Shown here piece by piece: positions 23,898 through 34,967 of a stretch of DNA of 64,000 bases. Position numbers and translations under genes: made by a program. Origin of the DNA: Arachis hypogaea (taxonomy: Eukaryota; Streptophyta; Magnoliopsida; Fabales; Fabaceae). Where the stretch lies: the NCBI RefSeq assembly GCF_003086295.3, contig NC_092048.1, forward strand, positions 38,688,425-38,752,424, written 5' to 3'. The notes beneath the pieces are model-generated. The model was not told where the DNA came from, ran no database searches, and was given only the letters and a program-made list of their open reading frames with translations. Each line of letters begins with the position of its first letter. Within the stretch, counting starts at the first letter, position 1.

Positions 23898-25436
23898 TGA
23901 TGAGCGGATATTTTATACGCTTTTTGGGGTTAATTTCACATAGATTTTAGTATATTTTAGTTAGTTTTTAGTTTATTCTCATTAGTTTCTAGGCAAAATT
24001 CATATTTCTGGACTTTACTATGAGTTTGTGTGTTTTTCTGTGATTTCAGGTATTTTCTAGCTGAAATTGAGGGAGCTGAGCAAAAATCTGATTCAGGCTG
24101 AAAAAGGACTGTTGATGCTGTTGGATTCTGACCTCTCTGCACGCAAAATGGAATTTCTGGAGCTACAGGAGTCCAAATGGCGCGTTTCTAATTGTGTTGG
24201 ATAGTAGACATCCAGGGCTTTCCAGCAATATATAATAGTCCATACTTTGCTCAAGGATAGACGATGTAAACTGGCGTTGAACGCCAGTTCTATGCTGCTG
24301 TCTGGCGTCTAGCGCCAGAAACAAGTTACAAAGTGGAGTTCAACGCCAGAAACAGGTTACAACCTGGCGTTGAACGCCCAAAACAGCCCAGGCACGTGAG
24401 AAGCTTTAATCTCAGCCCCAGCACACCCCAAGTGGGCCCCAGAAGTGGATTTCTGCACTATCTGTCATAGTCTACTCATTTTCTGTAAACCTAGGTTACC
24501 AGTTTAGTATTTAAACAACTTTTAGAGATTTATTTTGTATCCCATGACATTTTAGATCTGAACTTTGTACTCTTTGACAGCATGAGTCTCTAAACTCCAT
24601 TGTTGGGGGTGAGGAGCTCTGCTGTGTCCTGATGAATTAATGCAAGTAATTCTGTTTTCCATTCAAACATGCGTGTTCCTATCTAAGATATCCATTCGTG
24701 CCTAACTATGGAGAAGGTGATGATCAGTGACACTCATCACCTTCCTCACTCCATGAACGTGTGTCTGACAATCACCTCCATTCTACATCCGATTGAATGA
24801 ATATCTCGTAGATTCCTTAATCAGAATCTCCGTGGTATAAGCTAGATTGATGGCAGCATTCATGAGAATCTGGAAAGTCTAAACCTTGTCTGTGATATTC
24901 CGAGTAGGATCCTGGGATTGAATGGCTGTGACGAACTTCAAACTCACGAGTGCTGGGCGTAGTGACAGCCGCAAAAGGATAGTAATTCCTATTCCGGTAC
25001 GATTGAGAACCTGCAGATGATTAGCCGTGCGGTGACAGCGCATTTGGACCCTTTTCACTGGAAGGATGGATGGTAGCCATTGACAATGGTGATCCGCCTA
25101 CATACAGCTTGCCATAGGAGGACGTGCGTGCGTGAATCAGAAAACAGAGGAAAGCAGAATTTCAGAAGACAAAGCATCTCCAAAACTCCAACATATTCTC
25201 CATTATTGCATACAAGTATAATTTGTGTTCTGCCTCTTTTCTCCTTGCAATCATATTTGATAAGTGAATTATTTTATTGTCTTCCTGACTAAGAGGTATA
25301 AGATAACCATAGATTGCTTCAAGCCAATAATCTCCGTGGGATCGACCCTTACTCACGTAAGGTATTACTTGGACGACCCAGTGCACTTGCTGGTTAGTTG
25401 TGCGAAATTACATTGTGAAGTAATTTTCGTGCACCA
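23898..25436 (+). repeat. 3' LTR of E1
   Basis: Same length (1,539 bp) as the 5' LTR, with about 40 differences counted by eye. It ends TTTTCGTGCACCA and is followed by the target duplication ATAAT. Confidence 0.9.
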
Positions 25437-25686
25437 ATAATATTGAAATCTTAGAATTACTTTTGGTGGCCATATAAATTGCCAAAAAAATGGCCACTAA
25501 AAATTATATACTTTTTGCGGCCATTAAAAAGGTCTTTACCGGCAAATGTTATAATTACCACTAAAACCTTTTAGCGGCAAAGCATAAGACGGCTAACGTC
25601 TAATTTTCGGTAAATGTATTAGCGGCTATTTTTATTTCCGCTAAAAACAAAATAAATGGCTACTAAAAGTGATGTTTTTTGTAGTG
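25437..25686 (+). other. Right terminal region of the CACTA element
   Basis: Begins with the E1 target duplication ATAAT and continues the sequence interrupted at 13196 (GGCCATATAAATTG words on both sides). Subterminal words GGCCACTAAAA, TAGCGGCTATTTTT and GGCTACTAAAAGTGA precede the terminus TTTTTTGTAGTG. Flank GTT (25687-25689) would be the 3-bp target duplication. Confidence 0.7.
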
Positions 25687-26711
25687 GTTGGAAATCGAAT
25701 TCCAAAATTCAACCAATTAATCAATATCAATAATTACAATATTACACTAACAATTCAACCAGGCTCAACAAAAACCATGAATCAAAATGTTTTACAAATA
25801 ATTCTAGTATTAAAAAAAATCCATCCAAGAAAAAAATTGCAAACTTTCAACACCGCGTCATCTAAAACCTAAATCCCCAACAAGAAAAACTAACTAGGCA
25901 AATAATTAGAATCGAATTCGAATTTTTCATGAAAAAAAGAGAAATCAGAAACAAAAATGATTACCTGAATAGTGGGCTTGGCTTCAAGAGTGCTAGCACT
26001 GTGATCAGGTAATCACTGAAACTAGGGTAATTGAAGAGTTGAAAAAATGTCAGAAAAAAAAGAACAAATAATAAAAACCCAACCTAGAAAGAAAGAAAGA
26101 AAGGGAAGAGAAATAAAACAGGGGCGAAGAGGGGGACAGGGCAATAATAATAATACAATAACAATACTTAAAATTTACAAGCAATCCAATAACAATACAA
26201 TCCAATTACAATATCACAGTAACCCATAGCAACCTACTCTAACTCAATAATCTCAACAGTCAAAATTATTCAACTCAGTAATAACAGCAAAGTTCATAGG
26301 TTAACTAACAACAATTATTGTACAAAAAAAATTAATACTTAGGACTAGAAGCTAGAACAGAGAAGTGCAGATTAGCAGACTGAGCAAGACAGTGATTGAC
26401 GCGGTGGAACAGAGCTGGCGCCGGCGGGACAGTGGCTACGCGATGAAGGCAGGAGGCGAGACCGGTGACGGTGGTTTTGAAACTCAAACAGTGGCTCCAT
26501 GATGGAGGGGAAGGAAGTTGCGACAGTGGCTTCGAAGCTCGAAGTTGCGATGGCAGCAGTAGCAGGCCACTGGCTGGACGTAAGTGAGGGAGTGATGGAG
26601 GAGCTCGATGATGATGAGAGAAAGGAGAAGCTTGAGGTCGAAGAGATTGTTGGGAGCTGTGCGTTTTGCCGTTGTGGAGTTAGGGTTAGGTAATGGTTAG
26701 GGTTCCACAAT
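25687..26711. other. No gene recognised
   Basis: AT-rich unique-looking DNA with a purine-rich, GAAA-repeat stretch (26040-26150). A GC-richer patch at 26380-26690 has unconvincing frames on both strands and ends in TTAGGGTTAGG-like words. It may be the remains of a transposon, but nothing identifies it. Confidence 0.4.
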
Positions 26712-27087
26712 CCATATGTAACATTATGGTTTTTGTGATAGATTTGCGTCTGTGAATTTTATGTTTTGTTTGTGTAACGTCTATGATAAGTTTTTCTGCG
26801 ATCCTTAAATAAAATGAATAATGTAATATTAATATTATGTTATTATTTAATTTTATTTGATGAAGGACGGTCACTTGATATTGGGCCCAAAAGATTGTAA
26901 AAGCTTGGCTTTACTAATGTCATTTACATTAGTAATTTACTCAATCCTTATTTTAATTAAGTACCACCTCTTGAGATAACTAATTGAGCTTTTACCATGC
27001 CTAATTACCTTAATTACCTTCCAAGATATTTGAAAATTAACCTCGCTGATTCAGCGGTTTAAAATCACAACACGCAGCACTTAATAG

Positions 27088-27158
27088 GCCACGTGTCGTG
27101 ATGCATGCCTCCTTCCCCTTGATTAAGTAACACTTAGTCACTAATCAAGCTATATAAA
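27088..27158 (+). promoter_or_regulatory. LTR promoter with G-box, RY-like word and TATA box
   Basis: GCCACGTGTC (27088-27097, G-box/ABRE core), TGCATGC (27102-27108) and TATATAAA (27151-27158) lie within 71 bp. G-box plus RY words are typical of ABA- or seed-responsive plant promoters. Transcription would run into the exon-like 27180-27495. Confidence 0.45.
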
Positions 27159-28761
27159 ATCACAAAATTTTCTCTCTTTCCTCAAGGAACAGCCAAGGTA
27201 TGCATGGAGAGAAAAGGGAGGATTTTGGTTAATTTCCGATTTTCCAAGCTTGATTTCTTAAGATCTGTGACCCCCACAAAAATTCTTATCCGAAAGAAGT
27301 GACCATATCTTCCTCCTCTACGTGGTGACGTGCATTTTGTTAAGTGGGATCGCGACGTGGAGCTGCTATTACCAGGAACTAGTTTGGCCGAACCAAGGGA
27401 GGGGAAGAACTACTGAGTTTTCGACGTTTTCGCTCCATTTGACCAATCAAAAACCTCCTCCAGTATCTTGTGTGTGTTCTACGCTAAACAGAGACAAGGT
27501 TTGACTCTTTAATCGGTTAAAATTATGAATTAATTGATAAATATGATTGGAATGTTGTCTATTGATGTCTGTTATTCAAATATGTGATTGTTGGCTGTTC
27601 AAATTCTAGCTGAATTGCTGCTAGAATTGTTGTTGTGATTTGGCCATGTTGAAGAATTTGGAATTGAGATGTTGTTGAATAATTGGCTGAAATCTGAGTT
27701 ATATAACAGTGATTTGATATTAATTATAACTAAATGAATATTTAGAACGGAGGTTTCGAGTAAAAAGGAGAAGAGGCTTAGATTTTGAGAAAGATTTAAT
27801 GAATAAAAAGTATTTATTTATAAATATATGAATTTTATTGAAATTAATTGAGTTTGGTTATAAAGAGTTTAAATTGGAAGACGGTTTTGGAAAAAAATAT
27901 ATCTCTAATTGAAAGAAAAAGATTTTATTTTAAAAACGGAAGAACCGTGTCCGACCTACTTATTTTAATGAAGTTTTGGGTATTTGAAAGTTAGTACCAT
28001 ATTTTGAATAATTTATAATGTAACCAGTGAAGACTGTATCTCTTTTATAGAAGTTTAGAGTTATTTAGAGTAATTTTAAAGTACGCTAATTTAATTAGAG
28101 TAACTTGCAGAATATGCCATTTTTTAAGTTTAAGCATGTTTATTCATTTTTAGTACCGTGGGCATATTTATGCATTTTTAAAGTATTTATAAAATTTAAG
28201 CACAACTCTAAAATATTCGGAAAAGTGATTCTAAAGTTAAAAATCTCATGACCTGCTCTATTTCAGTTTATTATTTTATAGAGATGGTGGAATTCTGGAT
28301 AAGAAATTATTATATCTTGAAATTATTTGATTATATGATGAAATAATTTTAGTTGGAAGTGCTACACCAATGACTCTTCTTGTCATCAATTTATCCGGTG
28401 ATTTATCGAAGAGCGGTACAAGCGCTATAGCCCAGGAGCGTGCGGGCACTATAACCCAAGAGTGTACTAGACACTATACCCTAAAGCGATGGCAATGAGA
28501 GACAATATTCGTAAGGATGTAATGTTGGGCGTGGGTTGAAAACCAACAGATGAGCTCATTACCTGCACTAGAGCTAGACATGCATCATACTTGGTTGCGC
28601 ATATCTCTTTTGTGTGTTGTATTCATTCTTGTAATTGTATATTATGTTGTTGTTTGCTTTTGTTTGTTGTTTGCTCTATGTTCTTTTGTTGTGGTCTGAT
28701 TGATATGGGACATGTAGCCGTTATATTAAAAATAATTTACCTTTTTTTACCCCGACTCTAC

Positions 28762-28810
28762 TAAGAACTCCCCAGTTCTTACCCCCTATCTTCCTACCCC
28801 TCTTCAGATG
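28762..28810 (+). promoter_or_regulatory. Hairpin + acceptor + ATG module in the solo LTR
   Basis: TAAGAAC-TCCCCA-GTTCTTA (28762-28781) is a perfect 7-bp stem. A pyrimidine tract then ends CTCTTCAG (28807) and ATG follows at 28808. The stem differs from the 6845-6863 copy by a compensating A-T for G-C pair. A donor candidate AAG/GTTTGA lies at 27495/27496. Confidence 0.5.
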
Positions 28811-29431
28811 GAGACGGGTATCATATTCTATGAGCTCGAGCAGCCTTATGTATAAGAGGATCATGTCCTTTACAGCTTCTATGTGGTGGCCACTGAGCCT
28901 CGAGTCCGTAAGTACGAAGTTAGAGATCATCCCTTTCAGCACCCGCTAGCTTTACCTCTCTTTGATCCTGATGCACCGTATGCCTTTCCGCTATCTTGGT
29001 TACATCCCAATTCTATCCATCATCGCTTTGATCACATGCATGGAGGTCCTGTTCCAGCGCAACAGGATGGTCAGGCGGTGCCTGAGCCTGGCCCTGTCGT
29101 CGATGACTACATTCCTGAGTCTCCTCCAGTAGGTTTGGATATGTTGATAGAGTCTCTTTTTACCCGTTCCTTTGACCCTTTCATCATAGAGCCTATTGGA
29201 ACTTCCGCTACAGCTTCTGGTCATCCCTCAGCAGTTGAGTAGATTTCTCCTAGTGGTACACTTTTTGCAGGCGACAACAGTGATGGTAGTCCCCAGAGTA
29301 CATCAGAGGTCATTATTATTTCTGGCGACAAGAATATCGAGGAGATAGAGATTGTGGATCTAACATCTGAGGATGTTGAGGATCCTGAGATGGATATAGA
29401 GATCATGGACTTGACTTATGACAACGATTAG
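28808..29431 (+). pseudogene. LTR-embedded ORF of unknown function (two in-frame stops)
   Basis: From the ATG just after the acceptor the frame reads METGIIFYELEQPYV, TAA (28853-28855), then VVATEPRVRKYEVRDHPFQ, a Pro-rich middle (ALPLFDPDAPYAFPL; PVVDDYIPESPPVGLD), TAG (29240-29242), and an acidic tail (IEEIEIVDLTSEDVEDP) ending TAG at 29429-29431. About 207 codons in one frame with only two stops suggests a once-coding stretch. No catalytic motif, membrane segment or nucleic-acid-binding motif is seen. Similar proteins are, from memory, common as uncharacterised entries in peanut, probably because the LTR is repeated. Confidence 0.5.
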
Positions 29432-29736
29432 GTAGCGACATCAGCATCTTCTTTTGTCAGCACTCCGATTTAGTATTTCTTTTGTCTTAGACTCTCACTT
29501 TTGTTTTTCGAGAGATCAGGTTAGAAGACTAGGCTAGTCTGGACATCAGATAATAATATGTATTATATTATTATCCTGTTTGTGTATGTATCTGTTTATC
29601 GTTTTGGTTGAGATTTTATTTTCTTTAAGGAAGGTTTTTCATAAGAATCGAGTTTCGTTAACCCAATTACTCGATGTTTGGGTATGAGCATGCCGTACTG
29701 GAAATTGGGTCGTTACACCATATAGCGCTATTTTTG

Positions 29737-29907
29737 CAAAATTCAGAAAACTGGCCGGGTCCCAGTTCAATTCGACCGATTGATTTCCAGTCGGTTCGAC
29801 AGTCCAATGCCGGTTTCTCAAACTTCCAATTTTGCCTTCTGTCTGAACCGTATGTTTCATCGATTCACTGTTCGCCTGGTCGGTTCGAACCAGTTTTCAG
29901 AACCTTG
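29737..29907. repeat. Short hAT-like MITE
   Basis: A 171-bp segment with imperfect inverted ends: CAAAATTCAGAAAACTGG on the left, reversed CAAGGTTCTGAAAACTGG on the right. Inner words are CGGTTCGA-rich. Ends of this kind are familiar from plant hAT MITEs. No 8-bp target duplication is recognisable, so the call is tentative. Confidence 0.45.
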
Positions 29908-29994
29908 CAATATACTACCCATAATCGATCCATGAAAAAACAAAAACTCACTACATAAATTGAATATATATACTACTACAAATAGTATTTTTTA

Positions 29995-30510
29995 AATAAA
30001 TAAAAAATTTACTTAGAAGGAAAATAATGTGATTAAGAGTAATTTACTTAGATACAATTAAAAAATAATTGAATATTTATCTACTGTAAAAAATTGATAT
30101 TGATATTATTGAAGGATAAAATTAAAATTTATTTCAAAATTAAAAATAAAGTTCAACTAAATTAAATATTAGAGAATTTTGGTATATTAGAGACAAAAGG
30201 TATAATGTATACTTTATTGTATACTTACCATATTTTTTTTCTTTTTCGCAAATTTATGTACTAGTCATTTTACAAATATTTCTTGATGAGCAAAATCTTT
30301 AAGAGTAAAATAAAAAAATATTTAGAATGAAAGTAATGTGATTAAGTCCAATTTACTTATATGTGATTTAAAAATAATTGAATAACTACGTACCGTAAAA
30401 AACTGATATTATTGAAAGACAAAATTAAAATTTATTTCTAAGTTAAAAATAAAGTTTATTTAAATTAAACATTAAAGAAGTTGGATAGATTAGAGACAAA
30501 ATGTATAATT
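29995..30510 (+). repeat. Diverged direct repeat pair, about 210 bp each
   Basis: 29995-30205 and 30300-30510 share the order ATGTGATTAAG, AATTTACTTA, AAAATAATTGAAT, GATATTATTGAA, AAAATTAAAATTTATTTC, TTAGAGACAAAA. The copies are 305 bp apart and AT-rich. The second copy runs into the CACTA transposase remnant. Confidence 0.55.
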
Positions 30511-30980
30511 TATAATTTATCTTTTATGTCTAAGTCATTGAGTCGTGATGCGATGATAGCGGATACCTTTAAGTACATTCACACCTTGGAAGAGAAAAAG
30601 GAGAGATTTGTTGATCAGTGGTTTGCAGATCATTATGTGAGTAAACAAGGAGTCCTACTCTGTTGAATCAGAAGTCGATCCTGACACGAATTGGTGATGG
30701 AGTTCACCCAGAGCCTTCACCAACTGGCTCAGCAGCTGCAGTAATTTGAGGAGAGGTATCAAGAGATCCTCACACACGTCTCAGACACAGATTCTTTCAC
30801 GTTGGAGTGGAGGTGGGAGCCAGAGTGACTTCAGCGGTTGGAGCAACAAATGGCGGGTTACCAAGATCAGATGTGGGCTAGTGGCAGCGGTGCTGCTAGA
30901 AGGGCACCGACATTACTGCCTAGTCTGCCGCCTCAACAGGACCAGGGGATGACAATGACGATGACTATCAGAGTCTTTTA
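30481..30980 (+). pseudogene. En/Spm-type CACTA transposase remnant (TNPA-like C-terminus)
   Basis: The frame contains SLSRDAMIADTFKYIHTLEEKKERFVDQ and FADHYVSKQ, which resembles the C-terminal part of the plant Ptta/En/Spm transposase family (remembered consensus RDATMAETFKYTHTL). After the stop at 30664-30666 more Gln-rich, then Gly/Ser-rich coding traces follow in shifted frames to about 30980. It lies just before a CACTA right terminus and probably belongs to it. No upstream part is present. Confidence 0.6.
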
Positions 30981-31149
30981 GTGATTAGAGTTTTGTTCTA
31001 GATTGTTTCATTGTATATTCTATTCTTTTTATTTTCCCATATTTGGTTTCTATTATTTAGAATTTGATGTGCAAAAAATAAATAAATAAATTTAACCACC
31101 TATTATGTTAAAAAAACTGGATTTACTGGGGACAAAATCCAATCATAAT

Positions 31150-31369
31150 CAAGCGGGAAATAAAATATTAGAGCGCCAAAATTATCGGCAAAACTTTTCC
31201 GTCGTTTATTACCGGTGGATTAAAAAAAGAATCCATCGCAGAATTCGACGATAACTACCGGTGGATTGAAAAATTTGACAGTAGTTAATTACTTGCGAAG
31301 ATTATACTATCAGATTATTTTTGTTATTTTGCCGATAAATCTGATAATACTCATCATTTTCTTGTAGTA
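31150..31369 (+). mobile_element. Right terminus of a second, truncated CACTA element
   Basis: Subterminal words TACCGGTGGATT (twice) and ATCGGCAAAA/GCCGATAAA precede TTTTCTTGTAGTA, the reversed CACTACAAGAAAA terminus with its outermost base changed. No left terminus was located. Confidence 0.5.
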
Positions 31370-32354
31370 GAACTACCTAAGTTTGCCATCAGCTCCACCT
31401 TAGCTTGCTCCCTTTTTTGGTTTAAGTTCTACTTCCTTTTTTGTTTTTTTCTTTCCCTTTTGAGAATCAAGAACGAATAAAAGATGAAGACAAATAGTAG
31501 TGGTGAAAGAGAAGAAATAAGGAGCAATAAAATTAAAGAGATGTGACTTTTATTTTCAGGTTGGTTAACAATGCCGTGTTAGAGAGACAAGGAAGAAACA
31601 AGTTGAAGATAATAGCATAGGAGTAATTATGAATTCTAATTAATTATTTAATAGAATCAATAAAAAATTAATAATTTGATATTTTTGTCAAATAAAATTT
31701 ATCTTTTGTGATATAATTTTAATTTTATTTTTTCATGGTGTTAGAAATGATTATTCACTTAATTTATTTATTCATAAATTAAACCACTAAAAATATCTCA
31801 AAATTATTAAATTATTGACAAAATATCTACCAAATTTGTTAACAACAAAAATATCATCAGAATATTTTAAAATATGACAATTTTACTTAACCGTTAAATA
31901 TATACTCTTACAATGGACTTTAAAAATTGAATTTTCATGTATTTTTATAATTATAATTAAAATTTATATTTTTAATTTTGATACTTTTTTGGTAAGTATT
32001 TTTTTTTTGGCCAATGTGCAACAATTTTTTTCAAATAGTTATCTAAATATTTAAACAAAATTTTAAATCACACACACAAATAATTGATCGAAATTAAAGG
32101 ATATTTTTGCCTTTAATAAACTTAGAGATATTTTTGTCAATAATTTAATGATTCCAGATTGTTTTGGTAGTTTACTATTGTGTATTTATATTTTGTTAGT
32201 AATGAATAAATATAATTTCAAGTGTGTATTTATAATTTCCTAAATTTTGACCGGTAAAACAGGACTAAAAAAATTGGGTGCGTGTCATCGACAATTCTAC
32301 TATCTATAATCTAAATTAAATACACCTTTTATTGGCTCAGTTTTTTGTATATTA
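31370..32354. other. No gene recognised
   Basis: AT-rich intergenic DNA with no open frame of note and no recognisable repeat structure. Confidence 0.5.
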
Positions 32355-32359
32355 TAAGC

Positions 32360-34430
32360 TAGGATTTTTTACTTAAATAAAATAAACCAATACTAAAATT
32401 ATTGGATTCTCCTAAATCAAATTTTGAAACGTAAATATCCTATTTCTACTATTATATAAATCGTTCTAGGGTCATGAAAATTATATAATATGTTAACCAT
32501 ACCACCCAAAAATGATTTATGCATGGATGGTCAAGGAGAATAGAGAGTAAATCGTTGCAGGACACACGCATAAATTGTCACCCTATAAAGATTCACGTGA
32601 TTTTGAGCTAAAACACAAAGACTTGGCACGATTAACGTGTTAAAACAAACCCTTTTAAATCTGTCACGATTTATGTATAATAGGGTACTTTTATTTATAA
32701 TATTTTAATTTAAATTATATCTATTTAAATTTTAACTTAAAAAATAAAAATATACTTTTTATAATTTCAATTATTGATTTCATTGAGAAGATTAAATTAA
32801 ATTAAAAAAAATACTAACAAATTTTAATAAAAAAATACTAAATTTTAATACATAAATTTAAGTTTTTTCTTTAAAAAAAATTGTCAAAAGGTGTTAAAAA
32901 ATATTAATTTTGCATAATATAAATTTATGTTACTTTAAGTAACATAAATTTAAGTTTTTATGAAATTTTTAGTATTCGTTGTTTATATATATTTTTTTAA
33001 TCATCTTTATTGATGCATATGTTTTATAGAATTTTTTTTGTCATTTTTTTATTTGGCTTTTGTATAAATTTTAATTATTTATTTATAATTTTAATTATTA
33101 ATTCTATTAAAAAAACAAAATTAAATAAAAAAAGAATACTAACAAATTATAATAAAAAGAGTACTAAATTTTAATACATAAATTTAAATTTTTTTTTTAA
33201 ATATCAAAGGATGTTAAAAAATATAATTTTGCATAATATAAATTTATGTGTTTTTGAGTAAGATAAATTTAAGTTTTATAAAATTTTTAATATTTGTTAT
33301 TCATGTAATTTTTTTAATAATTTTTATTGATACATATTTTTTATAGAATTTTTTCATTATGTTTTAATATATAAATTATAAAAGTATGCATCGATAAAAA
33401 TTATTTAAAAAAAATTACATGAGCAATCTATAAAAAATATGCATCAATAAAATTATTAAAAAAATTACATAAATAATAAATACTAAAAATTTTATAAAAA
33501 CTTAAATTTATGTTACTCAAAAATACATAAATTTATATTATGCAAAATTATATTTTTTAACACTTTTAGACTTTTTAAAAAAAAAAATTTAAATTTATGT
33601 ATTAAAATTTAGTACTCTTTTTATTATAATTTGTTAGTATTCTTTTTTTATTTAATTTAATTTTTTTAATAAAATTAATAATTAAAATTATAAAAAAATA
33701 ATTAAAATTTATACAAAGTCAAATAAAAACAATGACAAAAAGAATTCTATAAAAGTTATGCATAAAAAAATATTAAAAAAAAATTATATGAACAACGAAT
33801 ACTAAAAATTTTATAAAAACTTAAATTTATGTTACTCAAAACAACATAAATTTATATTATTCAAAATTATATTTTTAACATCTTTTTGATATTTTTTAAA
33901 AAAAATTAAATTTATATATTAAAATTTAGTATTCTTTTTATTATAATTTGTTAGTATTCCTTTTTTTTAATTTAATTTAATCTTATTAATAAAATTAATA
34001 ATTGAAATTATAAAAAGTATATTTTTATTTTTTAAGTTAAAATTTAAATAGATATAATTTAAATTAAAATATTATAAATAAAAATACCCTATTATACATA
34101 AATCGTGACAGGCTTGAGAGGATTTACTTTAACACGTTAATCGTGCGAAGCCTTTGTGTTTTAGCTCAAAATGATGTGAATCTTTGTAGGGTAGGATGAT
34201 TTATGCGTTACCTATAACCCTGTGTGCCCTTCAACGATTTACTCCTTATTCTCCTAGGTCATTCATGCATAAATTGTTCCTGGGTGGCATGGTTAACATA
34301 TTATATAATCCTCATGCCCCTGGAACGATTTATATAATAATAGAAAGAGGATATTTACGTTTCAAAATTTGATTTAGGAAAATCCAGTCATTTTGGTATT
34401 AGTTTATTTTATTTAAGTAAAAAACCCTAT
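32360..34430. repeat. 2-kb fold-back (long inverted repeat)
   Basis: Two arms of about 1 kb (32360-33350 and 33430-34430) are reverse complements with modest divergence around an AT-rich centre of about 80 bp. Within each arm a block of about 300 bp is itself duplicated (words TAATACATAAATTTAA, TTTTGCATAATATAAATTTA). Outer arm landmarks such as ACTTAAATAAAATAAAC and AATCGT words pair well. RNA across it would form a very long hairpin. The outer ends fade gradually and no target duplication was found. Confidence 0.75.
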
Positions 34431-34669
34431 AAACTAATGTGTGTTATTCAATGATATTTGATTGGTGTTGTATATTACTCTGCTATGGGACTGCTTCAAC
34501 TTTTTGAAAGAAACAAAACGTCTTTAACTTTTTGTGGGAGGGTGACTTTTTTTTTTTTTAAATAAACAAAGCAAAACGGAAATGACGGATTGTATAAATT
34601 TTTTTTTTGATATTTTGCATGAAGAAAACGTCAGCGACGAATTGTATGAATTTTTTTTAATTTTATTAT

Positions 34670-34803
34670 AGGCAAAACGTCACTAACGTTTTGCTTGAAG
34701 ATATATTTTTAAATTATTTTCTGGTCAAAACGTCGTTGACGTATTACTTAAAAAGTAAAAACGTTAGTGACGTTTTGTGAAAACATTAGTGACGTTTTGT
34801 GCT
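34670..34803. promoter_or_regulatory. TGACGTTTTG dyads upstream of the Mutator transposase
   Basis: CAAAACGTCACTAACGTTTTG-like units recur: 34673-34693, 34727-34744, 34757-34779, 34782-34800. The TGACG/ACGT core is the classic plant bZIP site. They lie 165-300 bp before the transposase ATG, so they may be its promoter elements or terminal transposase-binding sites. Confidence 0.4.
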
Positions 34804-34967
34804 GGGGAATAAAAAAATATAAAAGTAACTATAAAAGAAGTTTTGGATTGTGTTAAAACGTAAAAATAGAGTATGAGACTAAAATTTAAGTGAAGTAATG
34901 AGAACTTTGTTCTACAAAATGTTCTTAGTTTGAGAGAGTGAAAAAAATTCGTGAGTGAGTGTGATAA

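Larger units (their letters stand above)
13197..25436 (+). mobile_element. Complete Athila-type LTR retrotransposon E1
   Basis: A 12,240-bp element with 1,539-bp LTRs of equal length, a tRNA-Asp primer site, gag, protease, reverse transcriptase, RNase H, integrase and a third gene (ORF2), flanked by ATAAT on both sides. By eye the LTRs differ at roughly 40 sites (about 2.5 %), mostly transitions, so insertion was recent but not fresh. Coding frames carry stops and a frameshift, so this copy is dead. Integrase phrases such as [13 protein letters not shown] and [10 protein letters not shown] point to the Athila lineage (FIDEL-like in peanut, from memory). Confidence 0.9.
26712..29722 (+). mobile_element. 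Solo chromovirus LTR with target duplications
   Basis: A 3,001-bp LTR (26717-29717) beginning TGTAAC and ending GTTACA, flanked by CCATA on both sides (26712-26716, 29718-29722). The last part carries landmarks also seen in the 2410-10017 LTRs: a hairpin before a CAG/ATG, then a run to GTTACA. No primer site follows, so the rest of the element was lost by LTR recombination. The left boundary was found by looking for the flank plus terminal repeat, so it deserves alignment to relatives. Confidence 0.6.

Noticed and set aside
26372..26710. Ser/Thr-rich minus-strand frame and Val/Glu-rich plus-strand frame
   Set aside because: GC-richer patch open on both strands, no recognisable domain, no conserved start; left as unassigned DNA.
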